Origin: Deltaproteobacteria bacterium ADurb.Bin207
GTDB taxonomy: Bacteria > Myxococcota_A > Polyangia > Polyangiales > Polyangiaceae
Direction: 5' to 3'
DNA: 64,000 nucleotides
NCBI GenBank assembly: GCA_002070115.1
Contig: MWCO01000010.1
Span: forward strand, 62,001-126,000
Within the stretch, counting starts at the first letter, position 1, and every line of letters begins with the position of its first letter. The position numbers and the translations under genes are program-made. This document shows, piece by piece, positions 6,959 through 16,985 of this stretch. The notes below the pieces were generated by a model that was not told the DNA's origin, did no database searches, and saw nothing but the letters and a program-made list of their open reading frames with translations.

Positions 6959-9292
6959 GTGACGCCATCGATGCTCGCGCTGCTGGCCATCATCGTTGTG
7001 GCGTTTGTGTTGTTCATTGGGGGGTGGGTTCGCGCCGATCTCGTGGGGATGTTGGTATTGTCGACGCTTGCGCTTACGGGGCTGGTCACGCCGCAGCAAG
7101 CGGTTGCGGGTTTTGGGAATCCGGCGGTCATTACGGTATGGGCGATGTTCATATTGTCGGCGGCGATGACGCGGACGGGAGTTGCTCATCGTCTTGGGAA
7201 ACCGCTGCTTCGTTTTGCGAAAAGCCGTGAACCGACGATCATCGTCGTGCTGATGATTGTGTCGAGCCTGTTATCGGCCCTCATCAATACGGTGACGGTT
7301 GCAGCTATTTTGTTGCCGCCGACGATGGAGTTGATTCGTCGTAGCGGTCGTCCTGCTTCCCGGTTGTTGATGCCGCTAGCGTTGGGGTGTTTGCTTGGGG
7401 GTCCTTTCACGAGCATTTCGACGACGCCGAACATTTTGGCTACGGAGGCTCTCAAGGCGGCGGGGCTCGAGCCATTTGGGTTATTTGATTTTACGGGGGT
7501 CACGGCGGCGATTGTGGTCGTAGGGACGGCATTTGTTGCTTTTTGGGGGCGTCATCTTCTTCCCAAACGTTCCCCGTCTGCAGCCACCGATGAGCTTGGC
7601 AGGTCGTATGACTTGGCAGCGCATCTATTTTCGACGCAACTACCTGAAAATTCACCACTTTTAGGGAAGACGCTCGCGGAAAGCCACTTGGCCTCCGCGT
7701 TGCACTTGACGGTCGTTGCGATCCAACGTCGGGGGGCGTTGCTATTGGCACCTCGTGCTGATGAGGTTTTGTCGTTGGGGGATCGACTGATCATGCATGG
7801 GCGTCCGGATCATCTGCGACGTTTTCATGGCAGCGAGCATCTTCGGATTGAATCGCGAGAGGAATTGGCGGGGCTGGAACCGTTATGTGGAGCGATCGGG
7901 CAAGGGGTTGTGCATGAGGGTTCACCGCTTGTGGGGCTCACGATGGTGCAGAGTGATTTGCGGCGAGAGCATGGTGTTCATGTACTTGCGTTGGGGGGGT
8001 GTGATGGTTGTATCGAGGCGCTTCGTCAGCACGAGATAGTGGTGGGGGATCGGTTGATACTGCAGGGCAAGGAGCAATCCTTGCGGCGTCTGGAGCAATT
8101 GGGATTGATTTCTGAGCTTCATTGGCTGGATCGCAAAGAGGCGGCGGAATTGGCGGGTGGGTGTGCGGAGTTGTTGCCGTTGCGTGTGCCGGAAGGTTCT
8201 GTGCTAGCGGGGAGCAATTTGTTGGACAGTCGGATGGGCCACGGGTTTGGATTGACAGCGGTAGGTTTGATTCGTGGGGGGGAGGCGCGGTGTATGCCAT
8301 CGCCGACGGAGCGGATCGAGGCGGGGGATCTTCTGATATTGCAAGGGTCATCTCGGGATTTTGAGGTATTGGATGCTCTTCAAGCTCTCGAGATTCGGGA
8401 GCCGGGCAAGGCGGAGGTAGCTGAGCTGGAATCTCAGCAGGTTGGGGTAACGGAGGTGTTATTGTCTCCGCGCACGTCACTTGCGGGAAAAACGCTTGGG
8501 GCGCTGATGTTTCGTGAGCGATATGGTGTGAGCGTGCTTGCGATTTGGCGAGAGGGCAGGGCGTTTCGCACGGGGCTCCAGGAAAAAGCGTTACAATTCG
8601 GTGATGCGCTGCTCGTCTACGGTCGACGCAGTGACCTAGCCTTGATGGCGCGAGATCCAGATTTTGTGGTTTTGGACGAAGCGGCGGCGCAAGCACCGCG
8701 GTTGGACAAGGCGGGGCTGGCGACAGCGATCATGCTGGGGGTGTTGGCGAGTGCGATGCTTGGATATTTGCCGATTTCCATCGCGGCATTGATGGGGGCA
8801 GCGTTGATGGTCTTGGTGGGTTGTTTGCGTATGGAGGAGGCATATCAGGCGATCGAATGGAAGGTGGTATTTTTGATTGCGAGCATGCTTCCCTTGGGGG
8901 CGGCCATCGAGTCCACGGGGGTTTCGCAGATTGCGGCGGAAATGCTCATTGCGGGAGTTGGGAAGTACGGTCCCCGCTCGGTCATCGCGGCCTTATTTGC
9001 GGTGACGGTGATAGGCGTGCAAGTCATCCCATCGGCGGCCATTGTCGTGTTGATGGCCCCCATTGCGCTGAGCACGTCGAGTACGCTGGGCATATCATCG
9101 CATTTGCTGATGATGACGGTGTCGATGGCAGCGGCGGCGAGTTATGCGAGTCCGTTGTCTCACCCGGCGCATCTTTTGGTGATGGGTCCTGGTGGGTATC
9201 GTTTCATGGATTACGTCAAAGTGGGAGTTCCGGTAACGCTTCTGGCGTTTGGGGTATCGGTGGTGCTGCTTCCTTTGATGTGGCCGCCGTGA
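6959..9292 (+). CDS. DASS/SLC13-type transporter with four RCK_C domains
   Basis: A 777-aa inner-membrane permease of the divalent anion:Na+ symporter group. Residues 1-215 carry N-terminal helices including LLIPP-like AAILLPPTMELI and FTSISTTPNILATEAL. About residues 215-560 hold four successive TrkA_C/RCK_C-like modules, each with a GxxLxGxxL start and an xGDxLxxxG end (for example LSLGDRLIMHG, IVVGDRLILQG, IEAGDLLILQG, LQFGDALLVYG). The second helix bundle follows (AAIVVLMAPIALSTSS). GTG 6959 is chosen because GGGGAGA stands about six bases upstream; GTG 6944 and ATG 6971 are alternatives. The transported anion (sulfate, dicarboxylate or other) cannot be told. Confidence 0.85.
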   Translation: MTPSMLALLAIIVVAFVLFIGGWVRADLVGMLVLSTLALTGLVTPQQAVAGFGNPAVITVWAMFILSAAMTRTGVAHRLGKPLLRFAKSREPTIIVVLMIVSSLLSALINTVTVAAILLPPTMELIRRSGRPASRLLMPLALGCLLGGPFTSISTTPNILATEALKAAGLEPFGLFDFTGVTAAIVVVGTAFVAFWGRHLLPKRSPSAATDELGRSYDLAAHLFSTQLPENSPLLGKTLAESHLASALHLTVVAIQRRGALLLAPRADEVLSLGDRLIMHGRPDHLRRFHGSEHLRIESREELAGLEPLCGAIGQGVVHEGSPLVGLTMVQSDLRREHGVHVLALGGCDGCIEALRQHEIVVGDRLILQGKEQSLRRLEQLGLISELHWLDRKEAAELAGGCAELLPLRVPEGSVLAGSNLLDSRMGHGFGLTAVGLIRGGEARCMPSPTERIEAGDLLILQGSSRDFEVLDALQALEIREPGKAEVAELESQQVGVTEVLLSPRTSLAGKTLGALMFRERYGVSVLAIWREGRAFRTGLQEKALQFGDALLVYGRRSDLALMARDPDFVVLDEAAAQAPRLDKAGLATAIMLGVLASAMLGYLPISIAALMGAALMVLVGCLRMEEAYQAIEWKVVFLIASMLPLGAAIESTGVSQIAAEMLIAGVGKYGPRSVIAALFAVTVIGVQVIPSAAIVVLMAPIALSTSSTLGISSHLLMMTVSMAAAASYASPLSHPAHLLVMGPGGYRFMDYVKVGVPVTLLAFGVSVVLLPLMWPP

Positions 9293-9373
9293 CAGAATCG
9301 CAAAGGCTTGCCGACACAGCCTCATGGTGCAAGGTATACTCAACGGGCCACCGCACGCCTGCGAGAAAAAGCC

Positions 9374-10846
9374 ATGACCATTCCGCCCGAGGCCGCCAAT
9401 CTTTATCCTGAACCAGGTACGGTCATCGATAACAAGTATCGATGTGAACGGCTCATTGGCGCGGGCGGCATGGGGGCGGTGGCGTTGGCTACGCATTTGA
9501 TACGCAAGGCCCCGGTAGCGTTGAAATTCATGCATCCGGGCGTATCGATACAAGAAGGATTCGTCGAACGATTCATCAACGAAGCGGTGGCGGCATCGCG
9601 CATCGACAGTGAACACGTGGTGAAGGTGTTCGACGTGGGGCAATTGCAAGAGGGCACGCCGTACCTGGTGATGGAGTACCTCGAGGGCATCGATTTGGCG
9701 GATGTGTTGGAGCGGGATGGCGCACCGGGGCTGGGCAGTATTCCTCGGTGTTTGCACTTTGCGGTGCAAATACTGCGTGGATTGCAGACCGCCCACGACG
9801 CTGGGATCGTGCATCGGGACATGAAGCCATCGAATTGTTTCGTCATTGAAAAAGATGGCGATCCGGATTTCGTCAAGCTGCTGGACTTTGGCATTAGCAA
9901 GCTTCAGCAACCTGGCGACGTCAAATTGACGCAGACGAACTCGCTCTTGGGCACGCCGCTGTATATGTCGCCGGAGCAGTCCCGTAGCGCGAAGTTAGCG
10001 GATCATCGGACTGATTTGTACGCGGTGGGGGTCATCATATACGAGTTATTGACGGGGAAACCGCCGTTTGACTCGGATTCGACTTTCACGGAGTTGTTGC
10101 TCAAGATCGCGACGGAAGAGCCGATTCCGTTGCGGGAATTCCGACCGGATGTACCCGAAGAATTGGCCGCGGTCATTCGTCGTGCTTTCGCGCGAAACCC
10201 CAACGATCGATACGGCTCGGCGTACGAACTCAGCGAAGCGCTTGCGCCATGGTGCGACGCGAGGAGCTTGCCGATCCTGGAGGGAGCCCGTCGACGAGCG
10301 GCTCGAATCACGGGTTTGCCTCATACGATGCTTTCTTCGGGTACGACCCAATCGTCGGAAACCGCACCCGCGGCGACGGGGTATACGGGCGTTTCCGCAC
10401 CTGAGAAGACACAAGCCGTGGTGCCTGCTTCGCTGGTGACGTCACAGGCTGGGGTTGCGGCGCCGGCGATGCAAGGCAGGGCACGTTCGCCATCACGTAT
10501 GGCATTTGCGTTGGTCGGCGTGGGAGCCATGGTTCTGGCAGCGGCGGCGCTATGGTTTTTTTCCAGGCCGAGCGCGCAGGACACGCCCCCTGCATCGCTT
10601 GCGGTGTCCGTCGTAGAACACACAACACCGCCGCCACCGACCACGGTTACGGCATCGAGCGCTCCGATAGTGGTTGTGGCGCAAGAAACGCCGTCGTCGA
10701 TTCCTTCTGCTTCCGCGTCGGTGCAAGTCACTCTACCGATTCGAACGACTTCCACGGCAAAGGCAACGACGCCGCCACCACCACCACCATCACCCGAGGG
10801 AACGTCTACCAAACCGAAAATCGGAGACATCACGATTCAACATTGA
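9374..10846 (+). CDS. membrane-anchored Ser/Thr protein kinase
   Basis: A 490-aa Hanks-type kinase. The glycine loop GAGGMG lies at residues 29-34, the ATP lysine at 51 (VALKFM), the catalytic loop HRDMKPSN at 147 and DFG at 171; the activation segment includes LGTPLYMSPEQ. All catalytic residues are present, so it should be active. A transmembrane helix follows at about residues 376-397 (MAFALVGVGAMVLAAAALWFF), then a Pro/Thr/Ser-rich outer tail of about 90 residues without a sensor fold. Start ATG 9374; the frame is open to 9308. It lies 55 bp before a TPR/PEGA protein gene and is probably cotranscribed with it. Confidence 0.93.
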   Translation: MTIPPEAANLYPEPGTVIDNKYRCERLIGAGGMGAVALATHLIRKAPVALKFMHPGVSIQEGFVERFINEAVAASRIDSEHVVKVFDVGQLQEGTPYLVMEYLEGIDLADVLERDGAPGLGSIPRCLHFAVQILRGLQTAHDAGIVHRDMKPSNCFVIEKDGDPDFVKLLDFGISKLQQPGDVKLTQTNSLLGTPLYMSPEQSRSAKLADHRTDLYAVGVIIYELLTGKPPFDSDSTFTELLLKIATEEPIPLREFRPDVPEELAAVIRRAFARNPNDRYGSAYELSEALAPWCDARSLPILEGARRRAARITGLPHTMLSSGTTQSSETAPAATGYTGVSAPEKTQAVVPASLVTSQAGVAAPAMQGRARSPSRMAFALVGVGAMVLAAAALWFFSRPSAQDTPPASLAVSVVEHTTPPPPTTVTASSAPIVVVAQETPSSIPSASASVQVTLPIRTTSTAKATTPPPPPPSPEGTSTKPKIGDITIQH

Positions 10847-10901
10847 GGCGATGCAATCAGATGACAATTCGGGCAATGCAAGAAGAGAAAGGGGCACGAC
10901 G

Positions 10902-12086
10902 ATGAGGGGCGCGATCATGATGGTATCGGTTCTGGCGATGCTGGCATCGTCGGTTCCCTCCGTGGTGCATGCACAGGCGAAGCCAACCAAGTCGCAAGCA
11001 CGGCCATCGATTCGCGCCGAGCTTCCAGAAGAAGCGCGTCGTTCGTGGGATTTGGCTATCGAGCTATTTGAGGCACGGGATTACCAAGGGGCGCGGGTCG
11101 AGTTCATGCGAGCCTTCGACTTATCGCGCAACCCGAGGGTGTTGTTCAACGTAGGCGTATGCGACAAAAACCTACGTCGTTATGCTCGTGCGGCCGCGGT
11201 GTGGCGACAGCAGTTGGACACGGGTAGCGCGCAATTGTCCGAAGAAGATATCAGCACCACGCGAGCTGCCATTGCGGCGGTAGAACCATTCGTGGGGATG
11301 CTAACGGTGCGGGCCAATATCGAAGGGGCAACGCTGCTCATTGATGGGGAGGAGGCGGGTCAAACACCGTTTCTTGGGCCGATTTCCGTCGACGTGGGGC
11401 GTCATGAGGTTCGACTTCGCAAGCCGGACTACCGCGACCACATCGAGGAGGTAGAGATTGCGAGTGGGCAGCCGGGGCTCATTGATATCAAGCTCGATCC
11501 GGTGGTCAAGACGGCGTTGGTGGAAGTGACGGTGCCTTCTCCCGTGGGGGCTGTTATTTTCGTTGATGGGATAGACATGGGGCCTGCTCCATTCAAAGGG
11601 GAGCTAACGGTGGGGCGCCACACGATAGAGGCGAGGGCTGCGGGATTCGTCACGGCGCGTCAAACCAGCGATGTTCATTGGAATCAACCGGTCCGATTGA
11701 CCTTGTCCTTATCGCGCGAACGTCACGATGGGAAAGTGCGCATTCGTGTCAGTGAAGCCGATGCCACCATCATGATCGACGGCAAGGCCGTGGGGCGAGG
11801 ATCGTGGGAGGGAATCTTGCCAACGGGGGGTCATCAGCTCATGGTAAAGAAAGACGGGTTTGAGACGTATACGAGTGATATTGCTTTGAGTGACGATCAA
11901 GTTCGAACGATGACGGTTCCGTTGGTTCGGGAGGCGAGAGGGGCCGCATGGGTTTGGTGGACGGTAGGGTCGGTGGCGGTATTGGCGGGCGGCGCGTTGG
12001 CGACCTACGCGATAGCAAAACCAACGGAACAGGCGCCAATCATTGGCACGTGGGCTCCCGGCAACGTGCCTACGGGTTTTCGCTGA
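10902..12086 (+). CDS. secreted TPR and PEGA-repeat protein
   Basis: A 394-aa envelope protein. A signal peptide covers about residues 1-24 (ending VVHAQA). A TPR-like helical unit follows (residues 45-110). Then come three PEGA modules with their hallmarks: ATLLIDGEEAGQTPF, AVIFVDGIDMGPAPF and ATIMIDGKAVGRGSW. A C-terminal membrane helix (WWTVGSVAVLAGGALATYAI) ends it. PEGA domains are thought to bind surface or wall components. An SD-like AAGAGAAAGGGG precedes ATG 10902. Its position behind the kinase suggests a shared envelope signalling unit; that is inference. Confidence 0.85.
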   Translation: MRGAIMMVSVLAMLASSVPSVVHAQAKPTKSQARPSIRAELPEEARRSWDLAIELFEARDYQGARVEFMRAFDLSRNPRVLFNVGVCDKNLRRYARAAAVWRQQLDTGSAQLSEEDISTTRAAIAAVEPFVGMLTVRANIEGATLLIDGEEAGQTPFLGPISVDVGRHEVRLRKPDYRDHIEEVEIASGQPGLIDIKLDPVVKTALVEVTVPSPVGAVIFVDGIDMGPAPFKGELTVGRHTIEARAAGFVTARQTSDVHWNQPVRLTLSLSRERHDGKVRIRVSEADATIMIDGKAVGRGSWEGILPTGGHQLMVKKDGFETYTSDIALSDDQVRTMTVPLVREARGAAWVWWTVGSVAVLAGGALATYAIAKPTEQAPIIGTWAPGNVPTGFR

Positions 12087-12108
12087 TAAAATTACCACGG
12101 AGAATCAA

Positions 12109-14064
12109 ATGCTTATGGAAATTACCCATCGACCTTTCCTGTTCTATCCAAAGGTTAAAAAGGCAATACGAACCGTCGGTTGTGGGGCATTGATAGCGGT
12201 CAGCCTGGGCTGTTCGCCCGATGAGCCCACGCAGCTCGTCGCGGGAATGACCACCCAGATGCGCGTACCGGACGAAATCAAAAGCGTGGGCGTCGTGGTG
12301 CAATCCAGCGGGCGCCTTGTGTTTTGTGACTCCTATCCTGTCTCGGATGGCTCCGTGACGTTACCGAGCACCCTGGCGACGTCGGCTGAAAACAGTCCGA
12401 ACGATCCGGTCACGGTGACGGTGCTGGGTTTTGGCCGGGATCAAAGCAGTTTTTCGGCAGATTGTGTCGTGCGTCAGCCGGACGTGGGGGAAGACGGGGT
12501 CACGGTGATGCGTCGTCGCCGCTCTACCTATCTCGAAAACAGAGCATTGTATTTGCCGATGCCCATCAAGCATGCGTGCGTTGATGTGTCATGTCCTCAG
12601 GGGGAGACGTGTGTGGGCGGGTTATGTCAGAAGATGGACGTGGATCCATCGAAGCTGGTGGATTTCGATGATCGGCTGGTGTTTGGGAAAACGAATACAT
12701 GTTTTGATGTGGGGGGATGTCTTCCTCCCACCAAGTCGATTCCCGCGCAGCTCGTCGATGCGGATACGTGCGAATTTCGGATTGACATACCGCAGGGGGC
12801 GTCGGTTCCTGCCCATGGCTCCTTGAACGTGCGGATCGTGCATGAGAACTTTACGTCCGAGGTATTGGATCTCGATGAGGCGGAAGGCTTCGTACTGGTC
12901 GACGATCCCACGGGGACTCGTTTTCGTCTTGCGCCCAGTCTATGCACTTCGCGTTACAAGACGGGCAAGATACTTGGGGTATGGGCGACGAAGTTCTGTG
13001 CATCGAAGACGCCCTTGCAGCCGATTTGCGAAGACGATTTGCAGGAAATCGTATCGGGAGAAAGCAGTTTGTATGGGCCTGCGGCGTGTGTATCGGGAAG
13101 CCGGTTGGTTCCTACGGAGAGTGCGCTTTACGTATTGATGGATCGATCGGACAGCATGAGAGCGTACTTTGGGCCTGACGGTTTGCATCAATTGCTCTCG
13201 TTATCGCTCGAGGATCCGGTATTTGAGCGAACACGGGTGGCCTTTTCGTTGTTACCGGGGCAGGCCTCGGATTGTGGGGAGGCGACGAATCGTTTTGCGG
13301 CGCCTACCGGGCCGGAGGGGGTTCCGTTTATGTTTGCCAAGGACGCAAGGGAAGCGGTGGCGCCCATCATTGCGAACGAAGGGAATGTGTGGAATAGCGA
13401 CTCGCCCGTGATGTTCGATGCGGCGCTATCGGCTCACGGTGCCTACGCGGCGCTGAAGAACCTGACACCGACGGCACCCACCAAAGATTTCAATCGTCGA
13501 GCGGTGCTGGTCCTTGGGAATCGGGATTTCTTGTCGCATTGTGCCGGGGGGTCGGACTTATTGGACCTTGTATCGGCGGCGCGGGCGGAAGGGTTGTACA
13601 CGTATTTCGTGGTGCTGAAGGCGCCTCCGGCCACCGACCAACAGGGGCGAGATCCACTTGCGGACGCTGCGCAGCTTGCGTTGGCGGGAGGCACGGAAGT
13701 ATTTGACGCCACGCAAGATCCCAATGCTGGTGCGTTGGCGTTGCAGACGATCACGGCGGATTTGGGGAGTTGTTTGTATGATGCGCCGGAAGGGGTGGCT
13801 GTGGTGAACGACATCGCCCATCGCACGGTTACGTACTTGAATCCATTGACGAATGTGAGAGAGACGATTCCGTACAACGAGCATTGTACTGAGCAGGTTT
13901 CCGGCGATAGTGGATGGAATACGGACGCCTTGGGGCGGATTCGTATTTGCGGCTATGCTTGTGAAACCCTTCGGGACACGGCGAAAATGCTATCTGTATC
14001 CGCGGCGCAATCGGGACAGCCCGTTGCCGTTCTTCCCATTCACTTGACGGAGCCCTGCAAGTAA
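12109..14064 (+). CDS. VWA-domain lipoprotein
   Basis: A 651-aa lipoprotein. The lipobox is AVSLGC at about residues 31-36. A beta-rich N-terminal half contains a small Cys cluster (CVDVSCPQGETCVGGLCQ). The second half is a von Willebrand factor A fold beginning YVLMDRSDSM, with Asp at 345 starting the MIDAS motif DxSxS, followed by RRAVLVLGNRDF. Such proteins are typical myxobacterial surface proteins with metal-dependent adhesion. GGAG stands seven bases before ATG 12109. The gene starts 22 bp after the PEGA gene ends and should belong to the same operon. Confidence 0.85.
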   Translation: MLMEITHRPFLFYPKVKKAIRTVGCGALIAVSLGCSPDEPTQLVAGMTTQMRVPDEIKSVGVVVQSSGRLVFCDSYPVSDGSVTLPSTLATSAENSPNDPVTVTVLGFGRDQSSFSADCVVRQPDVGEDGVTVMRRRRSTYLENRALYLPMPIKHACVDVSCPQGETCVGGLCQKMDVDPSKLVDFDDRLVFGKTNTCFDVGGCLPPTKSIPAQLVDADTCEFRIDIPQGASVPAHGSLNVRIVHENFTSEVLDLDEAEGFVLVDDPTGTRFRLAPSLCTSRYKTGKILGVWATKFCASKTPLQPICEDDLQEIVSGESSLYGPAACVSGSRLVPTESALYVLMDRSDSMRAYFGPDGLHQLLSLSLEDPVFERTRVAFSLLPGQASDCGEATNRFAAPTGPEGVPFMFAKDAREAVAPIIANEGNVWNSDSPVMFDAALSAHGAYAALKNLTPTAPTKDFNRRAVLVLGNRDFLSHCAGGSDLLDLVSAARAEGLYTYFVVLKAPPATDQQGRDPLADAAQLALAGGTEVFDATQDPNAGALALQTITADLGSCLYDAPEGVAVVNDIAHRTVTYLNPLTNVRETIPYNEHCTEQVSGDSGWNTDALGRIRICGYACETLRDTAKMLSVSAAQSGQPVAVLPIHLTEPCK

Positions 14065-14065
14065 G

Positions 14066-15487
14066 TCAGGGGCCGAACTGCATCCCCAAGTAAGGTCCCA
14101 CGAAGAGCTGCGCGCCATTGGCGAGGTCGTACGCAGGTGTTGCAATGGGTCTTGGGGGCGTATTTTCTTGTGGTGAGACGATCACGCGTTTGGACTCACT
14201 TTGGGTCCTTGCTTTGTCTGATGCGGTTTCGGCCCAGAACCACACTCCGGCCGAGACGGTGGTGGTTTCTCCAATCATGAACTGCCCGCCCAAGTCCATG
14301 GTGACACCTGGCGACCAATAACTCACGGCATCGGGAAGATAGCGATTCGTGCCATTGCTGCCGTCGGTGGTCGTCACCGAACGGGTCATTCCCATCATTT
14401 TCCAGGACAATCCCGCGCCGAGGGCGCCGGTGAGACGAACGGGAGCGATATCGACGCTGCCACGAACACGAATGGCGCCCAGCACGCCAGCCCGGAAGAT
14501 TTCGAATTCTTCCTCCCGGGCGGGCTGCGCCACCAGAGGGTTGACCGACGACCCATGTTTTCCATCGAAGTGTGCCTTGGGGTTTGCGTAGTCACCGAGG
14601 GTTCCCAGCAACAATTCGAAGCCGAGGGGTTCGAGGGAATAACCGAGGTATCCTTGCAAACCGAGGCCCCAAGGTTTGGAGGATTCACATTCGGTGGCGC
14701 CGATGGAAGCGCAGCCGGTATCCAGGGTGGAATCCGCTCCGGCGGGCATGAGAGCCAAGCCCACGTGAAAACCGCCATACAGGCCATCTTTGACGCGATG
14801 GCTGGCGCCGTGGGCGTGGAGGACATCGGCTTTGCGGTCCAGGGTCACGGCTTCCACAATGACTTGTTGGTGCGCCAATTGGATGGTTTTCTCCCACGGC
14901 TCGAACCCATCCCGTTCGACGCGCACAATGTGTTCACCTACGGGCAGTTCTCCTTCGTAGGCACCTTCTGCCAGGGTTCTACCGTCGATCTGGATTGTCC
15001 CATGACCATCGCTCGTATGAATTTTCACGCGGGCCATGGCGGGGACGGCTTCGAGTTCGATGTCGAGCCGTTGATTTTCTTGTAGGGAAATCTGTTGGGC
15101 GGCAGCGACGACGGTCGAAGCGATTCCGCTGACCTCGTAGTTTCTAGGGGGTAAGTCGAGGGTCAACGGCGTGATGCCTCGATCGACGCCATCGATGAGG
15201 ACTCGGATGGGGAATCCATTTTTTTCGCGAACGATCAAGCGACCTGTTTTTTCGGCCGGCATGACGGTGTTGGTGGGGGGAGGTTCGGTGGGCGTGGTGG
15301 GCTGCGCGACGGCCATGGGAGCCGCGGCCAGGATCGAGCCGATGACGCTAATTCTAACGTACGAACACCGTCCAGATCGGTGAAGAGCAATGATCGTGGT
15401 ACGCAAGCTGGTCCTCTTTTTCGGCGGAAAGGTCCGAACGGACCCCCTCGTGCGACCCTGAGACTTTGGGGTTCCCGCGTCAAGCAC
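14066..15487 (-). CDS. PEGA-domain outer-membrane beta-barrel-like protein
   Basis: A protein of up to 473 aa. A signal-like segment (ISVIGSILAAAPMAVAQ) begins about residue 47, so the true start may lie downstream of GTG 15487. Two PEGA-type modules follow (IRVLIDGVDRGITPL and GTIQIDGRTLAEGAY). The last 240 residues are rich in Gly and aromatic residues in alternating strands and end in FGP, as in outer-membrane barrels. The gene is convergent with the VWA lipoprotein; only one base separates the two stops. Its modules resemble those of the upstream PEGA protein, so they may act in one envelope process. Confidence 0.75.
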   Translation of the reverse strand: MLDAGTPKSQGRTRGSVRTFPPKKRTSLRTTIIALHRSGRCSYVRISVIGSILAAAPMAVAQPTTPTEPPPTNTVMPAEKTGRLIVREKNGFPIRVLIDGVDRGITPLTLDLPPRNYEVSGIASTVVAAAQQISLQENQRLDIELEAVPAMARVKIHTSDGHGTIQIDGRTLAEGAYEGELPVGEHIVRVERDGFEPWEKTIQLAHQQVIVEAVTLDRKADVLHAHGASHRVKDGLYGGFHVGLALMPAGADSTLDTGCASIGATECESSKPWGLGLQGYLGYSLEPLGFELLLGTLGDYANPKAHFDGKHGSSVNPLVAQPAREEEFEIFRAGVLGAIRVRGSVDIAPVRLTGALGAGLSWKMMGMTRSVTTTDGSNGTNRYLPDAVSYWSPGVTMDLGGQFMIGETTTVSAGVWFWAETASDKARTQSESKRVIVSPQENTPPRPIATPAYDLANGAQLFVGPYLGMQFGP

Positions 15488-15920
15488 GTAACATCTAGCA
15501 AAACGGATCCCGCGCGCAACTTGTGAAAAACTGGCCCTCGTTGGGGTGTGTCTTTTCGTTTTTCCGAGGACGATTCTACTACGATGGGGGCATCCGATGC
15601 CGATCCCGGAGCGTCGTTATTGGGATATTTGTCCCGCCCAGGACTGCCAACGGGCCGATCCGGAATCACATAACCTATTGTTATTATTGAATAATTTAGC
15701 AGTTCGATAGCAAGAGGGGGGAGTATTGCGTGTGGCCTGATTTCGGGGGTTATCGACGGTCGTTGGGATTCCAAGCACCAAAGCCAAAGGCGCGTGGGAG
15801 TGGGTCCGCGGGGGCGGCGTTGCGCCTTTGCGTGGGTTCAATCAAATGATTTTGCGATACAAATCGTATAGATACGCCATATCGTGGATATCGAGGGTAG
15901 TGTGAGATAGCATCGGCACC
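15488..15920. other. 433-bp divergent intergenic region
   Basis: No gene is seen. An AT-rich patch at 15670-15705 (TTATTATTGAATAATTTAGC) stands out against GC-rich flanks and may hold promoters for the divergent PEGA/barrel gene (left) or the lipoprotein gene (right). Reading frames here on both strands have no recognisable protein content. Confidence 0.5.
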
Positions 15921-16526
15921 ATGAGAAACCTTGTATTTCTTATCGGTGCCATGGGCATGCTCGTGGTGGGATGTGGGGCGGGGACATCGCCAGAGCCTCA
16001 GACGGCAACGCCACCTGTTGTCGTGGAATCTGCCCAGGAGCCTGAAGCCACCGAGGGGGCGCAAGAGCCGACGGGCAACCAACAAACACCTGAACTGGGC
16101 GAGGATGTTGCGGTCAGGCCGGTACCTGGGCCATCGGTGGAGTCCGAGCCGTCTGCTCCTCCACCACCGCCGCCGCCGGAACCCGCGCGCCCCAGCGATG
16201 TTCCTGGTGCCAACATGCATATACAAACCGTGACGATCAATGGGGTCACGGTACAAGACGTGGAATGCCGCACGCAGGGAGGAGGGCTCGGGGGGTTATT
16301 GGGGACCATGACGGTTGGCAAACCCTTTGCGGATAAGAAGGCGGCGCTGGACCGTTGCGTGCAAGGGCGTCAACTCGTTCGGGTTCGCTGGGAGGGTGTT
16401 GGGGGAAAGATGACGAAAGTCACCGTCCTTTCGACGCCTGACAACGCGTGTGTCGTGCGAACGTTGAACGGAGCGGCATCCACGATCGAAGGCGTTTGCG
16501 CCGCATCCATCGAGCTTGGTAAATAG
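15921..16526 (+). CDS. lipoprotein with Pro/Glu-rich linker, 201 aa
   Basis: The signal peptide ends in a lipobox VVGC at about residues 15-18. A 70-residue acidic, Pro-rich linker follows (including a run of seven prolines), then a compact C-terminal domain of about 100 residues with two conserved-looking Cys (VQDVECRTQ and DNACVVRT). The C-terminal part resembles small myxobacterial lipoprotein domains, but I cannot name it. Confidence 0.75.
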   Translation: MRNLVFLIGAMGMLVVGCGAGTSPEPQTATPPVVVESAQEPEATEGAQEPTGNQQTPELGEDVAVRPVPGPSVESEPSAPPPPPPPEPARPSDVPGANMHIQTVTINGVTVQDVECRTQGGGLGGLLGTMTVGKPFADKKAALDRCVQGRQLVRVRWEGVGGKMTKVTVLSTPDNACVVRTLNGAASTIEGVCAASIELGK

Positions 16527-16753
16527 CCTTTACCAGTCCAATCATCGGGAGGCATTCGATCGCGCGGGGCTATCCATTTCGGTATAGTATGGGGAAGCCA
16601 CCGCAGGGTCGGTGATCGCAAAGGGTTCCTGGTCTGGCAGCAGAGGAAGCGAAACGGCTCTGGGGTCGTTCGGCTGGAACCATGCGTTTTCTCGCAGTAT
16701 TCGCTTTCGGAGCGAGGCCCCGTTTTTGTTTGTTCGATGCGCGACGAATCTTG

Positions 16754-16836
16754 TGCCGAAGGAGGGAGTCGAACCCTCACGCCCTTGCGGACAGTGGATT
16801 TTGAGTCCACCGCGTCTGCCATTCCGCCACTTCGGC
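16754..16836 (-). tRNA. tRNA-Leu (anticodon CAA)
   Basis: Read on the minus strand the RNA begins GCCGAAGTGGCGGAATGG and ends CTTCGGC plus discriminator A, giving a 7-bp acceptor stem. The anticodon stem-loop is GTGGA-CTCAAAA-TCCAC, so the anticodon is CAA. The long variable arm (TGTCCGCAAGGGCG) is the class II form expected of tRNA-Leu. The T-arm is GAGGG-TTCGACT-CCCTC. CCA is not encoded. Confidence 0.96.
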
Positions 16837-16985
16837 GTGGTGAGAACGGGCTCTTGTTTACAACAAGCGGGACCAATTGCAAGAGGGCGATGCGCGCGGG
16901 ATGCAGAATGGAAGCAAACCGCGATTTTCTGGGATCGCGCGCGCTGTCCAGCGGTGCTATCTCTGAGGGGTGGAGGTATGGCAAC

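Noticed and set aside
7938-8696. Minus-strand 252-codon frame in the transporter gene
   Set aside because: Pro/His/Cys-rich shadow of the real plus-strand gene.
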